Source: Rhodospirillaceae bacterium TMED167 (GTDB lineage Bacteria; Pseudomonadota; Alphaproteobacteria; Rhodospirillales_A; UBA2165). From it: a DNA stretch of 6,184 bases. The notes under the pieces were generated by a model, which ran no database searches, was not told where the DNA came from, and was given only the letters and a program-made list of their open reading frames with translations. The stretch is from the NCBI GenBank assembly GCA_002170915.1, contig NHHQ01000061.1:1-6184 (forward strand), written 5' to 3'. The position numbers were made by a program, and so were the translations under genes. Below, in pieces: positions 1 to 5,215 of this stretch. Numbering within the stretch: the stretch's first letter is position 1; each line of letters starts with the position of its first letter.

Positions 1-787
1 CTCCATCCAAAACCATGACCGGTTTAGCCGTATTCAGTGCAACTCCCAGCCCCATGCCGGACGCACAGCCCATGGATCCGACCTGATACAGATGGGCGTT
101 ACGGTCCGCGATGGTGAACAGTTCACGGCCACATTTGCCAGTCGTTGCGATGATCGCCGTATCTTTCGATGCAATGGCCAAGACAGTCTCCAATAAGCCA
201 TAACGGTTCGGCCTGTCTCCGCCCTTTGTTAGGTCCTGATAGGTTCCGCCGGAGGTCATTATCACAGCCTGATCAACCAGGGGTTCATCACCTACAGTTC
301 CCTTTTCCATTACGAGGCCAAACGGAAGGTCAGAAATTGATATTTCGGTCTCCACTGCATCAAGAATGGCGGTGATCTCGTCGGGCATTCGCGGAAACGT
401 TAGGCTCCTGATGCGCATCGTCTCTAGGAGGGATTGTGTGATTTGGCTCATCAATTCGTGCTGAGGTTCATCTTTCACACCGGGTTGTCCTCGCCACGTA
501 GTGATTAACAGGGTCGGAATGCGAAACGGATAATTGAGCGATGTGAGCGGATTGACGCAATTGCCGAGGCCAGAGTTCTGGCACATAACGACGGTTTTCC
601 GGCCTGCGAGCCAAGCCCCAGCCGCAATGGCAACGGCTTCACCCTCACTTGCGGCCCCTACATAATCCGTTCGGTCAGACGTAATCGCCCGATTGATAAA
701 TGGCGTCAGGAATGAACACGGGACGCCCGTGTAAAAATCATATCCCCGCTTCTGTGCAGGGACGATAAAATCATCTGCCTGTATCAT
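1..787 (-). CDS. ppd: Phosphonopyruvate decarboxylase, 3' end beyond the window
   Basis: This thiamine-diphosphate enzyme decarboxylates phosphonopyruvate to phosphonoacetaldehyde, the irreversible step that pulls the unfavourable PEP mutase reaction forward; it is cytosolic. I translated the minus strand from ATG 787-785 and found 262 open codons running off base 1. Visible family marks are the N-terminal YTGVPCSF (residues 19-26), [12 protein letters not shown] (46-57) with the conserved cofactor-activating Glu region, MCQNSGLGN (68-76), TTWRGQPG near 100, and [12 protein letters not shown] close to the edge. The window ends at LDG, the beginning of the GDG metal/cofactor-binding motif, so roughly the last 110-120 residues are missing if the protein has the usual length of about 370-380. 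Its ATG overlaps the TGA of the upstream PEP mutase gene (ATGA, 787-784), which implies translational coupling in one operon. Sulfopyruvate decarboxylase is the nearest alternative family, but the adjacent PEP mutase makes the phosphonate role much more likely. Confidence 0.93.
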   Translation of the reverse strand, partial: MIQADDFIVPAQKRGYDFYTGVPCSFLTPFINRAITSDRTDYVGAASEGEAVAIAAGAWLAGRKTVVMCQNSGLGNCVNPLTSLNYPFRIPTLLITTWRGQPGVKDEPQHELMSQITQSLLETMRIRSLTFPRMPDEITAILDAVETEISISDLPFGLVMEKGTVGDEPLVDQAVIMTSGGTYQDLTKGGDRPNRYGLLETVLAIASKDTAIIATTGKCGRELFTIADRNAHLYQVGSMGCASGMGLGVALNTAKPVMVLDG

Positions 788-2421
788 AAGAACTTCTGGG
801 CAGCAGCCAGATCAGAACTGTTGTCAACGTCGAGCCAGTGACCTGTAACATATTCGATCCTGATCCGAACATTTTGGCTGGCAAGCTCTTCAAACAGTTC
901 AATCATACTAGCTTTCTCACCATCATCCTGGGCCAGGATTTTTGTCATCGCATTTTTTACCTGCGAAGCACCGGTTACGCTTAATTTGGCCAGGCCAATC
1001 CATTCCCCATGGATGTGCTCTTCGGGTACGTCAGGAGACATCTGTGTAAGACGGACATTCTCATTTCCCAGATATCCCGGGTTGAAGGGTTCGCTGCAAA
1101 TCACAAGGTCGCGGTTCCGAGACCGGGGGTCAGGATCCTTTTCCCGCCACAACGCGTCAATGATTAAAACGATATCCCCATCGGCTTCGACCAGCTGATC
1201 CAGGATATGATGGCGGAACAGGATGTCTCCATAAGCAAATATGATTGGCCCCGAGAGATACCCTGAGGCGCTGTTCAGAGACGCCAGTTCTCCGGTTCGC
1301 TCATGATCGTCATTATCAAAATATTCAATCGACGCAAGGTTGACCGTTTGTTTCTGGTAACCGCGAACTACAGCGATGTTTCGGATGTCTGCTTGATTGA
1401 GCGTAGAGGTCAAGCGCCGAAGTAAAGGCTGGCCGCGAACATCGACCATACATTTCGGGATGTGCTTCGTGAGATCACCGAGTTTTGATCCCCGTGAAGC
1501 CGCCAATATGATCGCTCTCGTCTCGGGCGCTCCTTTCGGGAGGTAGCGTTTTTCGGCGTCCGCCAGTTCGGAATTTTCGGCAAGCTCAAAAATATCTTTT
1601 ACCGACGCGATGGTTCCTTCAGCACCCTTGAGGGATTGTTCTCGATAAATTCGCCGGGAAACGTCGCGCATTGCGGAGATGCCGGCGCGCAGGTTATGAT
1701 TTGCCCAGATAACCACTGATGCCCCGGCTTTTTCAAACGCATCCGTCGGTACATCGAAGTAGGTTGTCGGGACGATGACGACCGGACAGCGCTGGCCCCA
1801 TTCCTCTAAAAATGTCAGAATTTCAGCGCCATCGGATTTTTTAGAGTGAATGAGAATACCGTCCGCACCAGCCGCGTGATAGGCTTCGGCCCGCTTCAGC
1901 GCCTCCTCCATGCCCCATCCTGAAATGAGCGCCTCCACCCGGGCAATGAGGCAGAATTCGTCATGGGGCTGGCTGTCTTTTCCGGCTTTAATCTTTCCGC
2001 AAAATTCGTCGATGTCTGCCAAGGGTTGCCCTTCCCCAATAAACGAATTCGTTTTGGGGAACAGTTTATCTTCTATGCAAATCCCGGCGATGTCCCTTTG
2101 ACAGAGCTTTTGAACCACGCGTCTCAAATTATTAAAGTTGCCATAACCAGTATCGCCATCTACCAAAATAGGTATGGATGTTGCGTCAGACATAAACTCA
2201 AGCATTTCGAGAACTTGTGTCCATGACGCTTCATTGCTGTCTCGCACCCCCAAACCTGCCGACATGGAGAGGCCGGATGCCCAGATGCCGTAAAAACCGG
2301 TTTCCTCGACGATTTTTGCGGAAATGCCGTTATGCGCTTCCATCAGAAATTCTAGGCCGCCCGCATCGAGCATCGCTCTGAGCTGGCCAGCTTTGGATAA
2401 ATGGGGATTCATATTCAGCAT
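784..2421 (-). CDS. pepM: PEP mutase fused to a C-terminal (phosphonate cytidylyl-type) nucleotidyltransferase
   Basis: A 545-residue, two-domain cytosolic enzyme. Residues 1 to about 297 are phosphoenolpyruvate mutase (isocitrate-lyase superfamily), which forms the C-P bond by converting PEP to phosphonopyruvate. The diagnostic [10 protein letters not shown] is at 117-126, the metal-binding DGDTGYGN at 88-95, and Asp61, Arg161 and His192 match known mutase active-site positions. Residues about 301-545 are a nucleotidyltransferase: [11 protein letters not shown] (304-315), PKCMVDV (322-328), YGDILF in the middle and WLDVD near the end. Free-standing and fused relatives (PntC type) make CMP-2-aminoethylphosphonate, so activation of a phosphonate is the likely job; the substrate is inferred. 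The loop has Ser and Lys where the usual LAAGxGxR has Gly and Arg. ATG 2421 was kept because the mutase homology begins near residue 10; ATG 2412 (residue 4) is an alternative. The best ribosome site (GGAGG, 2445-2441) is 19 bases from ATG 2421 and better serves a short leader ORF. ppd follows with an ATGA overlap. Confidence 0.95.
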   Translation of the reverse strand: MLNMNPHLSKAGQLRAMLDAGGLEFLMEAHNGISAKIVEETGFYGIWASGLSMSAGLGVRDSNEASWTQVLEMLEFMSDATSIPILVDGDTGYGNFNNLRRVVQKLCQRDIAGICIEDKLFPKTNSFIGEGQPLADIDEFCGKIKAGKDSQPHDEFCLIARVEALISGWGMEEALKRAEAYHAAGADGILIHSKKSDGAEILTFLEEWGQRCPVVIVPTTYFDVPTDAFEKAGASVVIWANHNLRAGISAMRDVSRRIYREQSLKGAEGTIASVKDIFELAENSELADAEKRYLPKGAPETRAIILAASRGSKLGDLTKHIPKCMVDVRGQPLLRRLTSTLNQADIRNIAVVRGYQKQTVNLASIEYFDNDDHERTGELASLNSASGYLSGPIIFAYGDILFRHHILDQLVEADGDIVLIIDALWREKDPDPRSRNRDLVICSEPFNPGYLGNENVRLTQMSPDVPEEHIHGEWIGLAKLSVTGASQVKNAMTKILAQDDGEKASMIELFEELASQNVRIRIEYVTGHWLDVDNSSDLAAAQKFL

Positions 2422-2445
2422 TACACAATTGTCATAATTGCCTCC
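2421..2445 (-). promoter_or_regulatory. Leader mini-ORF (M-T-I-V-stop) with strong ribosome site, overlapping the pepM start
   Basis: On the minus strand GGAGG (2445-2441) is followed after five bases by ATG 2435-2433, then ACA, ATT, GTG and TAA (2423-2421). The last A of this stop is the first base of the pepM ATG (TAATG). The strong ribosome site is therefore ideally spaced for a four-codon ORF and poorly spaced (19 bases) for pepM, so pepM may be translated by termination-reinitiation. CAATT/AATTG (2440-2426) can also form a small AT hairpin with the leader AUG in its loop. The sequence layout is seen directly; a regulatory role is inferred. The alternative is a pepM start with little ribosome-site help and a chance mini-ORF. 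Confidence 0.4.
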
Positions 2446-2550
2446 AGAGAGGTATAGCTATATTACCATATGAAATAAAGCCGTCTCGCGCCTTATTATT
2501 TTGACCCTTTCCAATTAAGTTGTTGGTTATCAATCATAAATTCTAAAGAA
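2422..2550. promoter_or_regulatory. Divergent intergenic region between pepM and the dioxygenase gene
   Basis: These 129 bases are clearly more AT-rich than the flanking genes and must hold the 5' signals for both. For the plus-strand dioxygenase, TTGACC (2501-2506) is a good -35 with a weak -10 at about 2524-2530 (TGGTTAT). For the minus strand, TAATAT (2465-2460) could be a -10 in front of the GGAGG at 2445, without a convincing -35. The self-complementary TATAGCTATA (2453-2462), flanked by GGTA-type half sites (GGTA 2451-2454, TACC 2464-2467), could be an operator for divergent control. These are consensus matches by eye only. Confidence 0.4.
2501..2530 (+). promoter_or_regulatory. Candidate sigma-70-type promoter for the PhyH-family gene
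   Basis: TTGACC at 2501-2506 matches five of six bases of the -35 consensus. The element 17-18 bases downstream (TGGTTA/GGTTAT, 2524-2530) is only a weak -10, as is common in alphaproteobacteria where the -35 dominates. The predicted transcript would begin about 15 bases before ATG 2551, leaving a very short leader with only AAAGA as a poor ribosome site. Confidence 0.35.
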
Positions 2551-3309
2551 ATGCTGACAGAACCTAAATTCACAACCGAGCAAATTGAATGCTTCAAAGA
2601 TCGGGGTTTCGTTATCTTCCCAAAAGCATTTGATGTTGCGGAAGCGGAGGCCATTCAGGATTGGACGGTGGAACTGATGGCGGCTCCCGAGGAACCGGGC
2701 CGACATTGGGTCTATCATGAGACCAGCCTGGTTGACAAAAATCTCTCCCTTATTAACCGCATCGAGAACATGACACCGTTTCACGAGGGGTTTCGAAGAC
2801 TGGCGGACAGTCTACTCCCATCGGTTGGTCAACTCTTAGGGGAAGAAGCCGTTTTGTTTAAGGATAAGATTAACTTCAAGATGCCTGGCGGTGACGGCTT
2901 CAAACCTCACCAGGACTCTCAGGCCGGCTGGGAGGACTATGCCGGTTATTTCATTAGCGTGCTGGTCAGTATTGACCCGGCCACGCATGAAAATGGCTGT
3001 TTGCAATTGGCCCCTCGGCCTGAGACCGAGCTCGTGGGGCGGGAGTGGGAGCCTCTGACAGAGTCTGAAACCGCTAAAATGACATTCTCACCTGTTGTGA
3101 CCGAGCCGGGCGATATCATTTATTTCGACAGCTATGCCCCGCATATGTCTCAACCAAATATCACCGATCAGCCTCGACGGCTCTACTTTGCGACATACAA
3201 CCGGCTCTCTGAAGGCAATCATCTTGCAGCTTATTATGCAGACAAGCGGAAAAGCTTTCCCCCTGATATCGAGCGGGTGGCCGGCAAGGAGTATGTCTAC
3301 AGGGTCTAG
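2551..3309 (+). CDS. PhyH-family Fe(II)/2-oxoglutarate dioxygenase, putative phosphonate hydroxylase
   Basis: A 252-residue soluble oxygenase of the phytanoyl-CoA dioxygenase family, complete from ATG 2551 to TAG 3307-3309. The iron-binding facial triad is visible as His120-x-Asp122 in PHQD (119-122) and His198 in YAPHMSQPN (195-203). Arg209 or Arg210 in PRRLYF probably binds the 2-oxoglutarate carboxylate. KINFKMPGGDGF before the triad and ENGCLQLAP (147-155) after it are typical of the branch holding PhnY*-like enzymes, which hydroxylate carbon 1 of 2-aminoethylphosphonate. Placed between PEP mutase and a second nucleotidyltransferase, and with no PhnZ-type partner in view, it more likely tailors a phosphonate product than degrades one. 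The exact substrate is inference; an unrelated lipid or small-molecule hydroxylase is possible. It is transcribed divergently from pepM, with only a weak AAAGA ribosome site. Its stop overlaps the opposing gene's stop. Confidence 0.9.
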   Translation: MLTEPKFTTEQIECFKDRGFVIFPKAFDVAEAEAIQDWTVELMAAPEEPGRHWVYHETSLVDKNLSLINRIENMTPFHEGFRRLADSLLPSVGQLLGEEAVLFKDKINFKMPGGDGFKPHQDSQAGWEDYAGYFISVLVSIDPATHENGCLQLAPRPETELVGREWEPLTESETAKMTFSPVVTEPGDIIYFDSYAPHMSQPNITDQPRRLYFATYNRLSEGNHLAAYYADKRKSFPPDIERVAGKEYVYRV

Positions 3310-3336
3310 CTCCCCGCCGACATTTCAATTCGGGGA
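3306..3336. terminator. Overlapping convergent stop codons plus GC-rich inverted repeat, possible weak terminator
   Basis: CTAG at 3306-3309 supplies the TAG stop of both converging genes. Just beyond the plus-strand stop, TCCCCG (3311-3316) and CGGGGA (3331-3336) form a perfect six-base stem with a 14-base loop. No T tract follows on either strand, so this is not a canonical intrinsic terminator. It may still slow polymerase, or the repeat may be only part of the opposing gene's last codons. Confidence 0.25.
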
Positions 3337-4079
3337 ACAATGATCTGCTGGGCCCGCTTGATATCTTCAGGAAAATCGATTTCGATCCATGGAATGCCGA
3401 CAACGTCGTGAAATTCTATCTCATCCGCGTGCGCGGCGAGGATCATTGATTTAAATGAGTCTTCGCAGGGTGTGTCTATCGCCCCTGCCTTCACTTGCTG
3501 ATCCAATCTGCTCGCAACAAATCGTGCAGCTGCCGGAGAAAGCCGCATGAAACCGGGCCATTCACCGATGGTCTCGTGTGATTGCCCGACGATTTTGCCA
3601 AAGTCGACTGCTTTACCATCCCGGAGGCACACTTTTACCGGTTCGTCGCCTGGTTCAAATCCGGTGTCATAGGGTACGACGGACTTATCTGTCTCGAAAA
3701 TCAGCGTGCTGAGCAACGCTGGCGCGTAGAGCACGTCAGCGTCCATGAATAAAACCGATTGACCACGTTTGAGCACGTCCAACGCATGCCATAGGGAGAG
3801 ATTACTGCCCCGATCAAAACGATCATTCTGAATGAAATTTATGTCGAGGCTTGGTTTCAGCTCTGCGACGGCATTCCTAATTCGATCTGACTGATATCCG
3901 ACGACAACAGTCACCGAAGAGATTAACTCCCCGGAGCCAAGAATTTCTAAGTGACGTTGGAGAAGTGACATGCCGTCAAACCGAAGGAGGCACTTTGGTG
4001 GGAAGCCGGTGTCACCTCCGCTGAGGCGTTGTCCCGTACCGGCGGCTAATAGAATGACATTGAGTGAAGAGGCTGACAT
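3306..4079 (-). CDS. Free-standing nucleotidyltransferase (phosphocholine/phosphonate cytidylyltransferase-like)
   Basis: A 257-residue NTP-transferase-fold protein (Rossmann-like, cytosolic) predicted to join a nucleotide, probably CMP, to a phosphorylated or phosphono substrate. It has an intact LAAGTGQRL (11-19), PPKCLL (27-32), VVVGY (58-62), NDRFDRGSNLSLW (85-97, like the corresponding loop in LicC-type cytidylyltransferases), the metal-binding DAD (113-115) and a C-terminal WIEIDFPED (231-239) supplying a second metal ligand. This fits the LicC/PntC-like group better than long sugar-nucleotide pyrophosphorylases. It lies 21 bases after hpnA on the same strand and probably shares its transcript. 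ATG 4079 is chosen; TTG 4082 is one codon upstream and sits at a better distance (8 against 11 bases) from AAGGA (4095-4091), so either may be used. The stop TAG (3308-3306) is embedded in the stop of the converging dioxygenase gene. The substrate is unknown: CMP-AEP, a hydroxylated derivative, or a sugar/inositol phosphate are possible. Confidence 0.88.
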   Translation of the reverse strand: MSASSLNVILLAAGTGQRLSGGDTGFPPKCLLRFDGMSLLQRHLEILGSGELISSVTVVVGYQSDRIRNAVAELKPSLDINFIQNDRFDRGSNLSLWHALDVLKRGQSVLFMDADVLYAPALLSTLIFETDKSVVPYDTGFEPGDEPVKVCLRDGKAVDFGKIVGQSHETIGEWPGFMRLSPAAARFVASRLDQQVKAGAIDTPCEDSFKSMILAAHADEIEFHDVVGIPWIEIDFPEDIKRAQQIIVPRIEMSAGS

Positions 4080-4090
4080 CAATTCATGGG

Positions 4091-4095
4091 TCCTT
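4091..4095 (-). promoter_or_regulatory. Ribosome-binding site of the second nucleotidyltransferase gene
   Basis: AAGGA (minus strand) lies between the hpnA stop and the downstream gene. Three candidate starts follow: ATG 4087, which gives only M-N-stop and whose TGA overlaps the next ATG (TGATG); TTG 4082 at 8 bases; and ATG 4079 at 11 bases. The last two are in the same frame and differ by one residue. Confidence 0.5.
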
Positions 4096-4100
4096 AAAGG

Positions 4101-5099
4101 TCAGCCAAGATATCCGCGACTGCGGAACCAATCAACGCTCTCTTGGAAAGCGGAGATTATGGGACGGGGCGCATATCCTAGATCGTCGATGGCTTTCTTG
4201 GAACTGAAATACATTGGTTTCCGGGACATGTTAACACCATCTACCGTCGTAAACGGCTCCTTTCCCGTTACCCACTTGGCCCAGGCTTCCGAAATATAGG
4301 CGACGGGCAGGACAATGTTATGTGGCACCCGAATCACCGGGGGGCGAACACCGGCGGCCGTGGCAATATGGGTGAGTACTTCGAGCAATGTCAGGTTATC
4401 GCCGCCCAGAATATATTTTTCGCCGGGCACCCCTTTGTGAAGGGCAAGCAAGTGGCCCTCGGCGACGTCATCGACGTGAACCACGTTTAAGCCTGATTCC
4501 ACGTAGGCCGGAACTTTGCCTTTCGCCGCTTCGACGACAAGCCGGCCGGTTGGAGTCGGTTTGATGTCTCCGGGACCGATGGGGGCTGATGGATTGACGA
4601 TTTTGACCGGCAGACCCTGAGCCTGATGGATGTGCAGAACCTCTTGTTCGGCGAGGAATTTTGAACGTTTGTAGAGACCAACTTTGTCCTCAAGCTTTGA
4701 AGGGGTCGACTCTGTAACAGGTTCGCCTCCTGCTGCTTTACCCAGTGCAGCCACGCTGCTGGTATAGACGATGTTTGAAACGCCGGCCTCACCGGCGGCT
4801 GACAAAATGTTCGCCGTGCCCGTAATATTTGAGGCGACCATTCCGTTTGGATCGGAGGTCCAGAGTCGGTATTCTGCTGCCGTATGGATGAGTGCATCAC
4901 AGCCTTTTATGGCGTTTTGAAGAGACGCCTTATCGCCGAGATCCCCCACACAAATTTCAGTCTCGATGTTCTTGAGATGGGACCTATCGCTGGTTTCCCT
5001 GACAAGCACTCGGATCGCGAAGTCTTCGCGCGACAAGCGGCGCAATATTGCCGCACCGATAAATCCTGTTGCTCCTGTCAATAAAACCTGCACGATCAT
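4101..5099 (-). CDS. hpnA: Hopanoid-associated NAD-dependent sugar epimerase/reductase HpnA
   Basis: An extended short-chain dehydrogenase/reductase of 332 residues, the usual HpnA length, often mislabelled dihydroflavonol 4-reductase. The dinucleotide-binding GATGFIG is at 9-15, VGDL at 51-54, HTAAEYRLW at 72-80, YTSSVA at 112-117, and the catalytic Tyr143-x3-Lys147 in YKRSK. NPSAPIGPGDIKPTPTGR, LNVVHVDDVAEGHLLAL and EPFTTVDG further on closely resemble the HpnA consensus. The family is named for its occurrence in hopanoid clusters and is thought to act on the sugar or polyol side chain; its exact reaction is not settled. ATG 5099 is chosen, giving M-I-V-Q-V-L-L-T-G. GTG 5093 would give the canonical M-x-V-L-x-T-G start with a GGA at usable distance, while TTG 5123 would add eight residues unlike the family and lie at or before the predicted transcript start. 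The second nucleotidyltransferase follows 21 bases downstream, probably in one operon; ispH diverges upstream. Confidence 0.9.
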   Translation of the reverse strand: MIVQVLLTGATGFIGAAILRRLSREDFAIRVLVRETSDRSHLKNIETEICVGDLGDKASLQNAIKGCDALIHTAAEYRLWTSDPNGMVASNITGTANILSAAGEAGVSNIVYTSSVAALGKAAGGEPVTESTPSKLEDKVGLYKRSKFLAEQEVLHIHQAQGLPVKIVNPSAPIGPGDIKPTPTGRLVVEAAKGKVPAYVESGLNVVHVDDVAEGHLLALHKGVPGEKYILGGDNLTLLEVLTHIATAAGVRPPVIRVPHNIVLPVAYISEAWAKWVTGKEPFTTVDGVNMSRKPMYFSSKKAIDDLGYAPRPIISAFQESVDWFRSRGYLG

Positions 5100-5128
5100 C
5101 CATCCATTGTTTGATTGCGGCAAAATCC

Positions 5129-5158
5129 ATTATCACGTGAGTGAGCGCCCTCAAGCAA
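5129..5158 (-). promoter_or_regulatory. Candidate promoter for hpnA and the downstream nucleotidyltransferase
   Basis: On the minus strand GATAAT (5134-5129) matches five of six -10 consensus bases. TTGCTT (5158-5153), 18 bases upstream, matches three of six -35 bases. A transcript from here would start near 5122, which supports the internal ATG 5099 or GTG 5093 as the hpnA start rather than TTG 5123. This is prediction by eye. Confidence 0.35.
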
Positions 5159-5163
5159 TTAAT

Positions 5164-5192
5164 TTGACAGCTTCTCGTGTGAACGTCATTTT
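5164..5192 (+). promoter_or_regulatory. Candidate sigma-70-type promoter for ispH
   Basis: TTGACA (5164-5169) is a perfect -35 consensus. The hexamer after a 17-base spacer, CATTTT (5187-5192), is a poor -10, while the better TATTAT (5196-5201) is too far away at 26 bases. The predicted start near 5199 leaves a leader of under 20 bases and no clear Shine-Dalgarno sequence before ATG 5216. This promoter lies back-to-back with the hpnA promoter in the same 116-base gap. Confidence 0.4.
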
Positions 5193-5215
5193 GCCTATTA
5201 TCCTGAACCTCGAAT

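Noticed and set aside
169..375. 68-codon plus-strand open frame at the left
   Set aside because: It is antisense to the continuous ppd reading frame, which carries clear family motifs throughout.
1..787. Acetolactate synthase or sulfopyruvate decarboxylase
   Set aside because: It shares the thiamine-diphosphate fold, but the motif set and the ATGA coupling to PEP mutase fit phosphonopyruvate decarboxylase. Sulfopyruvate cannot be wholly excluded from sequence alone.
784..2421. Isocitrate or methylisocitrate lyase as the N-terminal identity
   Set aside because: The [10 protein letters not shown] signature replaces the KKCGH-type catalytic motif of the lyases, and the neighbour is phosphonopyruvate decarboxylase.
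2421..2445. A frameshift that would join the leader ORF to pepM
   Set aside because: The mutase homology starts within the first residues of the pepM frame and nothing is missing from it, so the four-codon ORF is not a broken N-terminus.
1..3309. A phosphonate degradation cluster (PhnWX, PhnYZ or C-P lyase)
   Set aside because: No hydrolase, C-P lyase component or PhnZ-like protein is present, and PEP mutase with the decarboxylase is a biosynthetic pair.
4487..4900. 137-codon minus-strand open frame inside hpnA
   Set aside because: It lies wholly within hpnA in another frame, has low-complexity Arg/Ser/Pro-rich translation and no recognisable motif; it is a shadow frame.
5100..5123. TTG start at 5123 for hpnA
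   Set aside because: The extra eight residues are not part of the HpnA family start, the predicted transcript begins at about this position, and ATG 5099 or GTG 5093 gives the normal N-terminus.
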